Shown one piece after another: positions 23,195-35,404 of a stretch of DNA of 64,000 nt. Each line of letters starts with the position of its first letter. Positions within the stretch are counted from its first letter, which is position 1. The stretch covers positions 6,078,001 through 6,142,000 of the forward strand of contig OX485804.1 of assembly GCA_950295325.1 (NCBI GenBank), read 5' to 3'. Below the pieces are notes generated by a model. It did not search any database. It was not told the DNA's origin and saw only the letters and a program-made list of their open reading frames with translations. A program made the translations under genes and the position numbers. This DNA comes from Polytrichum commune. Lineage: Eukaryota > Streptophyta > Polytrichopsida > Polytrichales > Polytrichaceae.

Positions 23195-23729
23195 CGGGGG
23201 TTGTTTACACCACAGACCATGAAGTCATCCCAAGGCCTTGTAAAAAATGTGAACTCATCTCATGACCACTTTGGTTTACACCAAGAAATAAATGTCAGAA
23301 TGACTAGGGAGTTCGAGGTCCCCAAAGACATATTTTAAGGCCTACATTATCCTCTGACATGGTCAAACGGGTTTTGCGGTGGGAGAGGCGGAACAAATGC
23401 TATGGTAGAAAAAGGCAAGGGCCCATGGCAAATAAATGCTATTATAATGATTTTTCCATGAATTCTTTTGGGAAGAGAATATGAAGACAAAAGAAGACAA
23501 AAGAATGGTCAAACTTTATTTATTTTCAAAACCGCCTTTTCGGGATGTATATTAAAAAAAATCAACATATTCATTTTTTGGTGCATGGTCATACCTATTG
23601 GTCCACTTTTGGTTTACACCTAGTGAGGTGCCCAAAGACTTTGTAAATTTACTTTTTAAGAGATGGGACCGTGAAAAAAGGCCATCTTCCATGGTCCGAC
23701 TTCATGGTCCATGATGTTAAACCGGCCCT
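23195..23729 (-). mobile_element. MITE-like element, family A, reverse copy
   Basis: The ends are GGGTTGTTTACACCACAGAC on the left and, read in reverse, GGGCCGGTTTAACATCATGG on the right; both continue into CCATGAAGTC. The interior (for example ACGGGTTTTGCGGTGGGAGA and TTACAAAGTCTTTGGGC in reverse) matches the copies at 30.68 and 41.75 kb. No coding capacity. Confidence 0.
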
Positions 23730-23772
23730 TAGATGTTGGAAACTTATCAAGAGTTAACTTAACTTAAAGACG

Positions 23773-23795
23773 TCTTCTTCTTCTTCTTCTTCTTC
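23773..23795. repeat. (CTT)n microsatellite
   Basis: A short perfect trinucleotide tract immediately downstream of the family A MITE copy. Confidence 0.
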
Positions 23796-23799
23796 AAAG

Positions 23800-25965
23800 C
23801 ATCAATGCGTTATGCCCTTTTTAATGGTGGAAGGTGGAAAGGAAATGATCATTATGTTTCGATGAAGCACCTTCCCTCATTATTGTACCTTGCCACACTT
23901 TAAGTATGACAATGACCCATGAAATTATGACTTCAATGCAACCAAGCATCACTACCACGTACTCAACCTCAAGGGGATTGGTGAGCTTATTAGCATTTGT
24001 GTTTGAGCATCCGAGTCTCAACATGGTACCTTTTTATGGCCTTTATATTTATATTCTACTTAGATTAGACATGCCCTAATTTCTAGAAACTATAAACCTT
24101 GTAGTACGACGTTTAAACATTGTGAACATTCCTACTCATGAAGCATTGGAAATGTCGTTCTAGGCTTATGTTCAATAAATTAGCTAAAGTATAGTGTTCC
24201 CTACGATTGCCGGAGTACCCATCACGCAATCGTTGTCAAGTTTCATAGTTCATAATAACAAGAAACAATCGTTGTATTGAAAACACAAAATTCGCAAACA
24301 ATTTCAAAATCCGTACACCATCTCGGAGGGGGGGGGGGCAGTGTGTTAAAAAGTTAAGGATATAGGTGCAAACAACCACTATTTTATAGGGGGGTATTAC
24401 TTTCAATTCTCTTTTTTTTTTACATGCTATCATTATGTAAATTTCTACTTTGGGTTAATAGAAAAATGGCTTGCATTACTTATAATTCCAAATTACCTAT
24501 TATTCCATACCCTATAGTACTTTAAAGATGTCCAATGCCATTTTTGATACCCTATATTACTCTTAAGTCCATTTATAATTTTTAGCTCTCATGTTTTTAA
24601 AATACCCTATCATTTGTTTGCACATATATTGCTACTCCAACCAATAACTACCCCCCCCCCCCCCGAGTACACCATGACATGTTAATATGGAGAGTAAGCG
24701 TGCAAATCAACATGCTTCTTTAAGTAGTATTGGAGATTCTATGTTTCGTTCAATACATTTGAGGCTCACAACATTAAGCCACCTACATGAGAGCTATCTA
24801 AGCACATAGCATGATAAATTTGCACTAAGTTAGATGTCATTATTGACACGCTTCAAAAATACATGTATGTGTGCTCTCAATAATTTGTATTTGTGGTAAT
24901 CGGATGAACCATGTGGTTGCTTGAACTTTTAGTACACTTAAGCACACAAATCAACCACATTAAGGTACGTGTGCCTACAAGCATTTACTAACCTTTTTAC
25001 TTCCATCTATTTTTGGATGTAGAACCATGCGCATGCACTACCAATCGAATCTAATATGGATTGTTTACATCCAATGGCTATAGACTTAAGGTTCCTAATG
25101 GTTGTGGAAAAGTATGCGGGAATGGAGTTCATCCTTCTTGACAATAAAAGGCCTAAACCATGAAATCACTTTGCGGATTTTTGTAGGTTGCACATCGATT
25201 TCTTTATTTATGGCCTTTTCTTTCTAGTGCACTCCTCACTCATTCGCCAAGTTGTATATGTTTCATGGATGTCAAATGACTTTTGTAAGATCATCAAAAG
25301 AGAGAAACTTGTGGAAATGCGAGTATGAAGCACGTGTACTTTATACACACACACCATAGGAGCAAAGCTATAGGTGTGAAAAGCCACAGTCTCCAAGATG
25401 ATGTTTTCCTTTCAAACTTTGGATATTAAAAACCAATTGGTCATCCAAGTGAAGTGCACTTCCAATAACTTGTGTGAGTTTCTCTTGACATGATATGGTT
25501 AACATGCTCGTATTCAAGTTGGTACAAACAATGACACCCATTCTTATTTTCTTTTCTTTTCTTGATGTAACTCGTCCTCCGCTTTCCTCTCAGATGTCAT
25601 TTAAGTAGGATATATATATAAAGAACAAACACACATATCAATTGAGCTTGAGGCAAGTAGCAACCCAACATAGATGGAAAACATCAGTGCATCTCCATTG
25701 CATGAACCACTCTTAACCTACAATTGAAAAGCTTCTAGAGTACTATATATATGGAGGGACCTAACCCTATAATGGCAGAGACATCACCACCACAATGTCA
25801 TTTTTCTACTTTAAATGTAATATCATAAACATGAACTACATCCTTACTACATAATAGAACACCCTCTTTATTCTAGTCTCTAAAAGTTACGTTGACCGGT
25901 ATACATGAAAATGTAATGAAGTTGTGGTGGTGATTGCTATGCCTCTACTCCTTTTGGATGGAAAA
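23800..25965. other. Intergenic, homopolymer G/C runs only
   Basis: No supported gene. An 11-base G run occurs at 24328-24338 and a 14-base C run at 24651-24664. ORFs here are short and lack family similarity. Confidence 0.
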
Positions 25966-26724
25966 TTACAAATCATGCATGAGTGAGTTCACTTTGAGAT
26001 GGAAATCTAGAACATCATCCATACATGGCTTCATCACTTTGTTGGTGGTTGCTATTTCCGCCATCTTGAGATGTTGAAAAACAAGGTTCTCTTCATCAAC
26101 ATTGGGATGAAAACCTAGAACATCATCCATACGTGGCTTCATCACTTTGTTGGTGGTGGCTTTTTCCGCCATCTTGAGATGTTGAAAAACAAGGTTCTCT
26201 TCATCAACATTGGGATGAAAACCTAGAACATCATCCATACGTGGCTTCATCACTTTGTTGGTGGTTGCTTTTTCCACCATCTTGAGATGTTGAAAAACAA
26301 TGTTCTCTTCATCTACATTGGGATGAAAACCTAGAACATCATCCACACCCGGCTTCATCACTTTGTTGGTGGTTGCTTTTACCGCCATCTTGAGATGTTG
26401 AAAACCAAGGTTCTCTTCATCTACATTGGGATGAAAACCTAGAACATCATCCACACGTGGCTTCATCACTTTGTTGGTGGTTGCTTTTACTGCTATCTTG
26501 AGATGTTGAAAAACAAGGTTCTCTTCATCTACATTGGGATGAAAACCTAGAACATCATCCACGCACGGCTTCATCACTTTGTTGGTGGTTGCTTTTACCG
26601 CTATCTTGAGATGTTGAAAAACAAGGTTCTCTTCATCGACTTTGTACAAGAGAGCAATAACTACGTGCATGCAAATATTGACTGACCTCATGCACAATTC
26701 CTCACATGAAGAGGACGCATGCAT
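25966..26724 (-). CDS. Hypothetical 252-aa protein made of six 36-residue repeats
   Basis: An ATG-started frame (MHASSSCEELCMRSVNICMH...) runs through six tandem copies of a 108-bp unit and stops shortly after the last. Each 36-residue unit starts VDEEN, continues FQHLK and ATTNKVMKP, and ends DDVLGFHPN. Variation is concentrated at the residue after KP (C, R or G), the next residue (V or M) and the positions after HLK. Because 108 is a multiple of three, a non-coding minisatellite could also stay open by chance once one unit is open. I recognise no family. There are no introns, promoter motif or neighbours to support expression, so coding status is doubtful. Confidence 0.
   Translation of the reverse strand: MHASSSCEELCMRSVNICMHVVIALLYKVDEENLVFQHLKIAVKATTNKVMKPCVDDVLGFHPNVDEENLVFQHLKIAVKATTNKVMKPRVDDVLGFHPNVDEENLGFQHLKMAVKATTNKVMKPGVDDVLGFHPNVDEENIVFQHLKMVEKATTNKVMKPRMDDVLGFHPNVDEENLVFQHLKMAEKATTNKVMKPRMDDVLGFHPNVDEENLVFQHLKMAEIATTNKVMKPCMDDVLDFHLKVNSLMHDL
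25993..26640. repeat. Six-copy 108-bp tandem repeat
   Basis: Unit starts are at about 25993 (diverged first unit) and at 26101, 26209, 26317, 26425 and 26533, where each begins ATTGGGATGAAAACCTAGAA. All units are exactly 108 bp and differ by only a few bases, indicating recent amplification or homogenisation. Confidence 0.
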
Positions 26725-26859
26725 GCTGGATGATATCAATGCCACAAATCAATGTTAATGCCGTATGCATCCCTTGTGAGTCATAAACCACCGCATGAAA
26801 GGCTACATCCCTAAGATAGATGTGTCTAAAATGGTTACTTTTAATCGTCTAGCCACTTC

Positions 26860-27160
26860 TCCTAGGGCATGAAACACGCAATTTACCTAGTACAAGATGG
26901 CTAACAAATCCAAATCGAGGCCATAGCCACTTTCCTCATGATTTTTGGAGCTCATGTGAACATTTTATTCATTATGAAAGTGAACATTTTGGGTTCATAA
27001 AATGATCACATGCGTCCCCTCCAATTATGTTGTCCTTGAGCTTAAAATGGTTATCGTATTCTGAGCACATAATCCGATCTCTTTCAAACATGTGTCCTTT
27101 TTTTGTATCCGTTCTTGGAACCAAAACCAAATCATAATACCACTCAAATGTAAGTGTTTA
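26860..27160 (+). repeat. Dispersed repeat family C, forward copy
   Basis: Carries CACTTCTCCTAGG, AAGATGGCTAACAAATCCAA, GGAGCTCATGTGAACATTTT, and TTTCAAACATGTGTCC then GTATCCGTTCTTGGAACC. This is the clearest copy of the family. A partial second copy of its first half follows at about 27225-27370. Confidence 0.
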
Positions 27161-27414
27161 AGTAAGAGTGATAATCAAATGATTATTTTTCTTCTTTCGA
27201 AATCGTTTAGGCCCCGATTCTCTTAGGACATCAGACAAATTACTAGTATAAGATGATTAGCAAATACAAATTGGAGGTTGTGGTCATTTTCATTGCAATT
27301 TATAAAGCTCGTAAGAATATTGCTCTCGTTATCAAAGTGGAGATCCCCTTTCTTCAAAGATTACGATATGGGTTCTCCCTTGTTTGTCTTTAATATTTGA
27401 TACAACTACACTAA

Positions 27415-27790
27415 ATATGATACTTAGTGTATTTAATTCTAATTATCTTTCTCAATACTCATTGTAAACTGCAGTGTAGTGTTACCAACACTAAATGTTA
27501 ACCCAACATGATTTGTCAATCCTTGTAAAATTTTTGGTGGATTATAGATACATAGTGTTGCAATTACTATCACTTACCAAGTGATTTTTCATCCAAGTTT
27601 TGATCATCCATGACAATATTTCATCACAAGTTGCTGACAAAAGAAGGTCGGAATGTGGCCAATGGATGAACTCATCCATCATCCATGACAACATTTGTTC
27701 ATTTATTCATAAGAAGTGTCATCCAAAAAACTTACCATAGTGGTTTTAAATACCATATGACATATTTACTGTAGTTTACAAAATTTGAGC
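27415..27790 (+). repeat. Dispersed repeat family D copy
   Basis: Words such as TTGTAAAC..GTAGTGT..ACCAACACTAA, GTGTTGCAATTACTATCACT, TCATCCATGACA and TACCATATGACA recur in the same order in 39.83-40.05, 32.56-32.81 and 41.60-41.74 kb. Non-coding. Confidence 0.
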
Positions 27791-29529
27791 ACTTAGTCTA
27801 ATATCTTTTTGTAGGTGCCTTTTGATATTAGTTCTTAAACCTAAACATGAGATTGTTGCATGAGATCTATGATCTAGCTAACAATCATCACATAGATCTT
27901 ACATGATATTTGTTTCCCCCATTCCCCAACCATACCCTAAACATGCACCCTTATGGCATTAGGTTGTGGATACAAAACCACCCTAGGCATGTCAAAATCC
28001 CTTTGTGACACACGAACACAATTCTTTGTGGTTTGTGTTGAGCCTCAATGTCAACTTCATATCAACTTTTGACATGTGATTAGACACAACCGATGAGTCG
28101 ATCTTGTTGCATGAGATTTGGAGATTCTCAACCCAAATGGCATGGTGCATGGCTCGTATCAAAGCATGGACGTCTCATTAGATTTTTAGTCGAGACTTTG
28201 TGGGCATATGGTTTAAAGACTAAATGCGGTGGTTAACTTAAATATGAGAGTAGTAATTATGGCCTTGTTGAAATTGAGTATGCTTACACACAAGTTGGGT
28301 TTCGAGCATGCAAGATTGGGGTCATTTTAGCCAAGTTTGCAAGCATTCGTGTGGGACTAGACATCCTTTAAAGTTGAGCCGTGCAAGTGAATTGGTGATT
28401 CGAGTAACCAATATATAGCGATTCCATAAGTGAAAGCAACGTCGAGAGTTCAAAGTGAGAGCAAGGTTGAGATTTAGAAAATGGCCAAAGGTGTGGGGTC
28501 ACATGCCAAGGGTTACAACAAATGGGGAGAAAAAAACAAATGGGGATACTATCATAGCATTACATAACCCTTAGTTGTGTTCCGTGGGACCAAGTACCAC
28601 ATGAGCGTAATTATTCTATGATTATGAGAAAAAACTATGTGCCCAATTTCCATATAAGTAAGTTTTGCAGCAATACCCAAACAAGAGTGGAGTAAACATT
28701 TAAGACTTTTGTGAGTTTGGTGCATAGGATGATTTTGATGCTTATGGTGGTGATTGCTTAGTAAATGGCTTGGCATCATAAACACCGAATGCCCTAGCCA
28801 TGGGTAGTTAGATCGTCAATCGTCATCATCAACTTCATCGTCAATGCCACCTTAGACACTTGGCACTAGTATGCTCATATATATATATATATATGTACGA
28901 TGACTTTCTCATTGGCAAGTGTAAGTGATTTTTATGGGTAACAAATGCTTATTTAATTCTCGATTAATATTTTGTGTGTGCAGTGGAGGCATTTATCATG
29001 TTAAACTGAGAAACTTGGCATAAATAAACGAGTTCATTTTCTAGCATATTATTAGTATGTATAAATATGGTTTTCTATGTAAACTTCTCATATATAGGGG
29101 GCTTAATTTCATAGTGACCCATGCACGTCATTTAGGTATCCAACGAAGAGCCCGTCCCCCAGGGAGTTTACATAACTCATATTGATTTTCAAAATCATGA
29201 TGTGCTTCACAAAATGGACATTTGTTTAAACTTAGAGTGGACTTTGTTCTAAAATGTTTACAATCAGTCACGTACACCTTACTTATAAATTATTAACCAT
29301 ATATGGACACTAAATACCATTCGTATGTTAATAATTGTGAATCCCCCCCCCCCCACATACAAAACAACATGTGTGCATCCCAACTTTGCACATTAAGTTT
29401 AGATCAAGGATGGTTGGATTTACTTATTTAAACAATAGTTACCATTCTTGTTCTTCAAATTCTCATGACAAAATGAATTGCCAATAGAAGCTCACACATA
29501 AGGTAGATGTGCGCAATTCAATTACTTCT
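27791..29529. other. Intergenic with half of an 85-bp direct repeat
   Basis: No gene is supported. The segment 28546-28630 (starting ATACTATCATAGCATTACAT) is nearly identical to 30002-30087. A short AT tract lies near 28880 and a 12-base C run at 29343-29354. Confidence 0.
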
Positions 29530-29910
29530 CTTAGTTGGAAACCTATATTTTGAGTGGTATGTGGTTAGGTATGGCTCCTAGAATGGATACCAAAGAGACA
29601 CGTATTCACAAAAAGATTGGATGATGTGTTTGAAGTACGATAATCGATACTCATCATTATTCTGATTTTTCAATTAAAAAATGTTTTCTTTTTTTTGGGG
29701 GGGGGGGCAGTGTTGTATGGCCTTTGGATGAGCATGAGAAGATTCACTTTGATAACAAATGAGATACTCATACGAGCTCCAAAGTCATGACGAAAGTGGC
29801 TACAACATCATTTCAAATTTGCTAACCATCTCATACTAATGATGAGTTTCATATCCTAGGAGAAGCATGCTAAGTTAGTCGGGGGGAAAAGTAACCATCT
29901 AAGACCCACC
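29530..29910 (-). repeat. Dispersed repeat family C, reverse copy
   Basis: Contains GAATGGATACCAAAGAGACA then AAAAAGATTGGATGATGTGT, a T-run plus 11-base G run (29697-29707), CACTTTGATAAC, GCTAACCATCTCATACTAAT and CATATCCTAGGAGAAG. Order and spacing parallel the reverse copy at 19.06 kb. Confidence 0.
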
Positions 29911-30001
29911 TACATCACTGCACAACACTCCAATACGTAACCATATTCTCATCCCAAAATTATGACCCATCCTGCTATTCAAGGTCATGCCCATCCTTAC
30001 G

Positions 30002-30087
30002 ATACTATCATAGCATTACATAACCCTTGGTTGTGTTCCATGGGACCAAGTACCACATGAGCATAAGTATTCTATAATTATGGGAAT
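30002..30087. repeat. 85-bp direct repeat, second copy
   Basis: Nearly identical to 28546-28630 (only a handful of differences). The 1.46-kb spacing is too short for a usual LTR pair and no LTR-type ends were seen, so it is noted as an unexplained direct duplication. Confidence 0.
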
Positions 30088-30248
30088 CCATGTTCATGGG
30101 GGAGCACTCATGCTTTGAATTGTGAACTTTTCGACAAGCATTTGTAAATTATTAAAGTTCTATGATCGCAACACCTTTCTTTGGAAAGAGACCGTCATGG
30201 ATCTGCTTTGCTATGCCATGGCGATTACAAGGTGGGGGCAATGAACAG

Positions 30249-30345
30249 GGAGAACCGACCGCTAGTTATAGAAGAACCGGTTGAGTTTTGAGAAATAACC
30301 GATTGAAGTTCAAGTTTCAGAATAATTACCGATCATTCAAGATGA
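30249..30345. repeat. Dispersed CCGGTTGAG-type repeat
   Basis: A block with GAACCGGTTGAG, GATTGAAGTTCAAG and AATTACCGATC is repeated with about 80 percent identity at 32088-32180. The text that follows the 32.1-kb copy (GATGTCG..CATGTAACCGGTTGGACT) recurs at 63.43-63.48 kb, so three places in the window share one repeat family. Confidence 0.
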
Positions 30346-30680
30346 ATCTATGGAATACACCTCGAATTAATAGAGGAAACACTAAAAGATCACAACATGT
30401 ACACTATAAACTCCATGACATCGCGCTCGTGGCAACCATAGTGCACGTGATATTAAGGAGTTATGTAGTGTTTACATGAACGCATGATAAAAGAGAAATA
30501 GTGTAGCCTGTGACATTATGGAATACCATAAAGTCAACATTGCAATAATGATAATAATTACAATGATGATAACGTATTGCGTGCGAGGGTGTGGTTTGAA
30601 TCATTTGGTAGTATATTTAAATGTCAGAACCTGTGATATGTGGGAGGGAACATGGTAACAAGGAGTAAGATTTAAATTGA

Positions 30681-31193
30681 GGGCCGATTTACACCATGAA
30701 TCATGAAGTCAGACCATGAAAGATGACCTTTTTCCATGGTCCGATTCTTTGAAAAACCAACTTACAAAGTCTTTGGGCCCCTCACTAGGTGTAAACCGAA
30801 TGTGGACCGAGAGGAATTACCATGCACCAAAAAATGATCGTGCTGATTTTTTTTTAAATATCCCCAAACGGGGCAGTTTAAATAAAATAAAATAATTCGA
30901 CCATTCTCTTGTCTCCTCTTGTCTTCATCTTCTCTTCCCCAAAAATACTCATTAAGATTTAATCACAACATCATTTCTTTGCCGAGGGCCCCCTGCCATT
31001 TTCTAGCATAGCACCTCTTTTTCCTCTCCCACCGCAAAACCCGTTAAACTATATCAGTGGACAATGTCGACCTGAAAACACGGTTTCCTTGGTGTAAACT
31101 GAACCAATCCCGGGACGCGTTCAACAACCAATCACAAATTTCACAAGGACCTTGGGACACGACGTCACGGTCCATGGTGTAATTAAACAACCT
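30681..31193 (+). mobile_element. MITE-like element, family A, forward copy
   Basis: Starts GGGCCGATTTACACCATGAA and ends in ACGGTCCATGGTGT..ACAACCT. Interior words TTACAAAGTCTTTGGGCCCC, CTTGTCTTCATC and CTCCCACCGCAAAACCCGTT are shared with the 41.75-kb copy and, inverted, with 23.2 kb. No clear target duplication here. Confidence 0.
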
Positions 31194-32560
31194 CTAAGAG
31201 CCTCCGTTCCCTAGGGTTTCGGGACACAAGCGAAGGAGCGACATTAATTAAGGTGGTCGATATTACGGAGCTTAGATAGAGTGCCACCAGTCGGACTCAA
31301 AGGAAACACTAGGGTTTTGACCGATCGAGCCCCAAACCCTAAATTTCTCCCCGGAGACCAGGCTGCATGCAGGCTTACTCTCTATCGACACTGAACACAT
31401 ACAGGAAGCCCTAATTGTGATGCATGCTTATTAAACAGAACAATAAAAGAAAGAAAGAAAAATGAACTAACTAGTTCCGAAGCATGTGTACCTTTGCGGC
31501 CTTTTGGGTCACGTATTGTACCCAGTAGGCCGGCATACAACTCCTTCTCAGTACGGTGAAGTACGAATTACAAGCTCACTACACTACACTAGCTATGAAT
31601 GCAAGGCCGTGCTGAGTCAACAAAGTAAAAAGGGTGCTTGGATTTCGACTTCCATGACTCGGCAGAGTGGAGTGCTGCTGCAAAGCAAACACACAATTGG
31701 ATTACTAGCTCCTGCTACTGCCTGCCTCCGCCTGTGTCGTACTTCGTGGAGTGCGTGATGCGAGTGAGGGTAATCAATGCCGCCTGCAAGCGATGCAAAT
31801 TCATCTCGCCTGATAACTTATATCGATCGATCATGTATGTGTGAATCATCTGGCCCTGCAATAATCACCACAATTAGGGCTCACAAATCGGTACTGCGCT
31901 CGCAGTAATTCACTATGTGTTATATATATATATATATAGATGGAAGTATGGAAGTACGTCATCAACTGCTCGCTCGCCGTGTTGAAATTGAGATTCGATT
32001 CGGGTGTTGTGGATGCTGTGTCGTCGGGGGAGGGTTTTGGTGCATAAGCTATGATCGGCGGGGAGGAGCTGGGGATTGGAGAACTGGCAGTTAGTTTGCA
32101 GATGAACCGATTGAGTTTGAGAAATGACCAGTTGAAGTTCAAGACTGCAGGAGAATTACGGATCGTATTAGAGGGATTTAGAGAATATACACTGTACCCC
32201 GATTTAATGAAGGAGAACCGAAGGATGTCGTCAACATGTAACCGGTTGGACTTGCAAACACTAGGATCTCAACCGATTATGAATGCCCAAAAATCTCCCC
32301 GATCACTGTGCATAAGGTTAATTGGTCTCGAGTCGAGATCCCGGTAATTACCGCATGTTCACATCTTTCGGTGCGGTCTGTGTTTATGTGAGGTATATTC
32401 TCTAGATTCTACTAAAAATGACTGTATTTGGAAGCCTTGAGCGTCGGCCGATTGGGTTTCCAATTCAAGCGATTCGTGTACATGTAACGACACTGAAATG
32501 TGATATTCGGTGTCACCGATGCGAATGGTGTTGCTCCAATACAAATTGTAGACTGGGCAT
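31194..32560. other. Gene-like but unassigned region, with repeat
   Basis: Base composition is less AT-rich around 31.2-31.9 kb, with several CCCTAA/TTAGGG words and short ORFs, but no frame shows a recognisable domain and no exon chain could be built. An AT microsatellite is at about 31921-31938. 32088-32180 is a copy of the CCGGTTGAG-type repeat. Confidence 0.
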
Positions 32561-32840
32561 TATAGATTCACAGTGTTGCGAGGTTTGTCGCTTGCTTAGT
32601 GTTTTCTCGTCCAAATTTCAATCCTCCATGACGATGTTTCATCATGTTAGGATGCAAATTATACCAAACGTTTGTTTCGGTAATGGGCGGTTGGATGAAC
32701 TGGAAGAAAGTTGGGATGACATTGGTTGTAAAATTGTTCATAGAAAGTGCCACTAAATGTTACCGTAGTGACATGAAATGCCATATGACACCAAATATCA
32801 TAGGTAAATGTAGAGTTTTGATGAGGGATCGATGTGTGTA

Positions 32841-32943
32841 GAGGGCCACTTTACATTAGAGCTTCGGACTGCCAACCATGACCACAAGAAGTCATGATTC
32901 ATTTATTGTCACAAGTCTTGGTTATGTGTGTGAAACGGCCTTG
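32841..32943. mobile_element. Miniature family B MITE (about 100 bp)
   Basis: The left end GAGGGCCACTTTACATTAGA and the right end (reverse CAAGGCCGTTTCACACACAT) enclose only about 60 bases. It is an internally deleted derivative of the 0.5-kb family B element. Confidence 0.
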
Positions 32944-33823
32944 ATATTGTTGACTCACTCACATTGAGGAAGCTGAAATGATATTAGGAATTCATGAATG
33001 ATAGTTTAGACCCTTCGCAAATAGTGTACAACGACACTAAATACCATACACGGTGTGTATCTCTTGCTATACAACATTTCGATTACATGCACATCATGAC
33101 TTTTGTATAAACAATAAGAGGTGTGTTGTTTGCCTGATTAGCCGAGTGGACCAAGTCATTTATTATTATGGAAAACGGGTTTTCCCTCATTGGCTGGGAA
33201 GTGGCTCCATTTACTTAAGTTGCAACAACAAGCTGGCATGGCAGGCATGAGTCTATGTGATACCGTGGGCCCAATACACGGCAAGCTTTGCATAGCCACC
33301 GTTATGGAAGGTGGTGGTTGGTGCTACGATAAACGGTGTCTACTTGTAGGCTTTCTTTTGAAGGAAGGCGATAGAGGGCAACTTTGAGCTTTGTGTAAGT
33401 AAGTAATGTCTTTTATTGACATAGGTCATGCCAGAGGTTAACAAGAGGCAATTTAGAAGAAGTCTTTAAAGGATGTTGTATCGACAACACAAATGCACAT
33501 GCCATATGTTGTATTATCTAAGATAAGTTTTTATTCCATATTCACGAGATTCTAGTTTCAGCACATGTAATATACAACAAGTACTACATGAATGTCATAG
33601 AAATTGCAAATGAAAGTTGAGCTTGAGTTTTTTGAAGTCTAGGTGTACATCTTTTGTATTCTTCAAATTAAACTCATAAATGACTTAATATGTAAGGCAT
33701 ATGTTGCCTCATTGGGGGGGGGGGACAACGCGGATTATTTCGCTTGGCCCACCTTGTGATTGCCAGGGGGAGGGCAGGGCACTATTTATGGGGTACTTGA
33801 TTGTAGTAGTGGTGTATTGCCCC

Positions 33824-35404
33824 CAGTGTTCAAGATTGAAGCCCTCATATGAGTTTCATTTTGAAGGGCTCTAAAATTTGAGCCCTTCGGTTGAAAGGCT
33901 AGTTCAAATTCAAGACGTCAATTCAGTAATATAGAAATAAAATATAAAAAACTCATATTAAACTTATGCATGATTTATATGGTGCATGCTTCCAATACAA
34001 TGTGAAGAATTAAGAATCAACCATCTAACTCCACCTCTTCTAGTGATAATGCCCTACGCTTGTTGGTTCTTGTGCCAATTTTCCAAGATTCAAAAATACT
34101 ATCCCAATCCATGAATTCAACTCCTAACCCATTTAGACTAACCCTCATTAAAGCATCTAGTGTGTCAAGGTTGAGTCTAGTTCTCCTTTCACTCTTAACC
34201 CAATTTTGCTTTGAAAAACCACGCTCACAAACAACAGTGCTAGTTGGGATCACAAGTATGGCTTGCCATAGCGACATCATAGTTGGCCAATTAATCATGA
34301 ACTCCCGGTCATTGCCACAAAAAACCCAAGCTTCTTGCATACTTTAGCGTTCACAAACGGAACATAACATCTCCACGAATTCTAGCAATTCCGCATTGCA
34401 TTGATTAACAAGGTCATCGCTCCAACGGAAATGTGTCACCAACCGGTTCAACCATTATTCCGTTAATGTCCCTCTGTCCAATTCATCTACGGGATAGTGC
34501 TTCGGGCTAAAAAGCCGGGCCGCATTGAAAATGGACAAGTCAGGAAATCGATCATTGAGTGAATCGATGATCTTCTGCACATACTGCCTCCCCAACATGA
34601 TGCATGCCTCCAATGAGCCTCCTACGTCACACTCGGGCATGGAATCATAATGCAAGATATGCATTTTTTCACACCCAAAACTATCAACATACAATATCTG
34701 CCCATTGGGTACCACCTCGCGGAGAAACTTTCCTAGGTGTTTGGTTGTCAGGCCAAAACTTACACCCAGATAGTGTCTACGAAACAAGCTGATTGTTACA
34801 TCAATCGTAGAAGCTATGCTAGTGATATCTACAAGATCAAACTGAAACTTGCGATTGACCTTATTCAACTCTGATAATATATCAGCTAGCATGTGAATGA
34901 AAAATTGGAACTGAAGAGAAGTTAGATCCTTGTACCATGTGGGTTCTTCAACCTCCCAAATTTCTAAAATTGCAGGCATACAAAATACCAATCTCTCCAT
35001 GACCAAGCCACGGGATAACCATCTCACCGAATGGATCTGTAAAGCTGCACGGGACTCTTCACGGAATGCAAGCAATAATTTCTCCAAAACTCCACGACGA
35101 ATTACTGATTTACCCAACCACTCGTACACCTTATTGGCCACCCGATCAATAAATCCCAAGCACGGAAATTCCAAGTCAGATCGATGTTGAATGAATCATT
35201 TGCTAGGTGTTGAGGTTGTCACTGTAGCGACCTCCTCGTCACTGTAGCACTACAGTGTTGACGGGTGTAAAATTTTTGAGGACGTCAAGTGAAGTTTTCA
35301 TTTTGAGTTTGGGGTTGCATTTTGAAGGGTTGTTTTGAGAGAGGTATATTTTGAAGGGCCAAATCGCGTTTGAAGGGCATTGAAGACTTCAATCTTGAAC
35401 ACTG
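33824..35404 (-). mobile_element. Non-autonomous or degenerate hAT transposon with intact ends
   Basis: The ends are perfect 18-bp inverted repeats, CAGTGTTCAAGATTGAAG, at 33824-33841 and reversed at 35387-35404. Flanking 8-bp direct repeats ATTGCCCC at 33816-33823 and 35405-35412 are the target duplication expected for hAT elements. The subterminal word TTTGAAGGG occurs once near the left end and several times near the right end, as is usual for transposase-binding repeats. The interior holds broken transposase coding sequence on the minus strand. At 1.58 kb it is well below the usual 3-4 kb of autonomous plant hATs, so it has lost sequence, including the N-terminal part. Confidence 0.
34017..35190 (-). 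pseudogene. hAT transposase, truncated and frameshifted
   Basis: Two open blocks remain, at about 35190-34455 and 34340-34017. The first contains IHSVRWLSRGLVMERL, typical of plant hAT/ZNF862-like transposases; the second is the dimerisation end with VCERGFS, RTRLNLDTLDALMRVSLNG and a stop. The 115 bases between them hold stops and require a frame change. There is no BED finger and no ATG at the front. The element is presumably immobile by itself, though its ends could still be recognised in trans. Confidence 0.

Noticed and set aside
25993-26640. CRISPR-like array
   Set aside because: The units are contiguous with no spacers, and the sequence is eukaryotic nuclear DNA.
28546-30087. Direct repeats considered as an LTR pair
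   Set aside because: At 85 bp they are too short, lack TG..CA ends, have no primer-binding site next to them and enclose no retroelement coding sequence.
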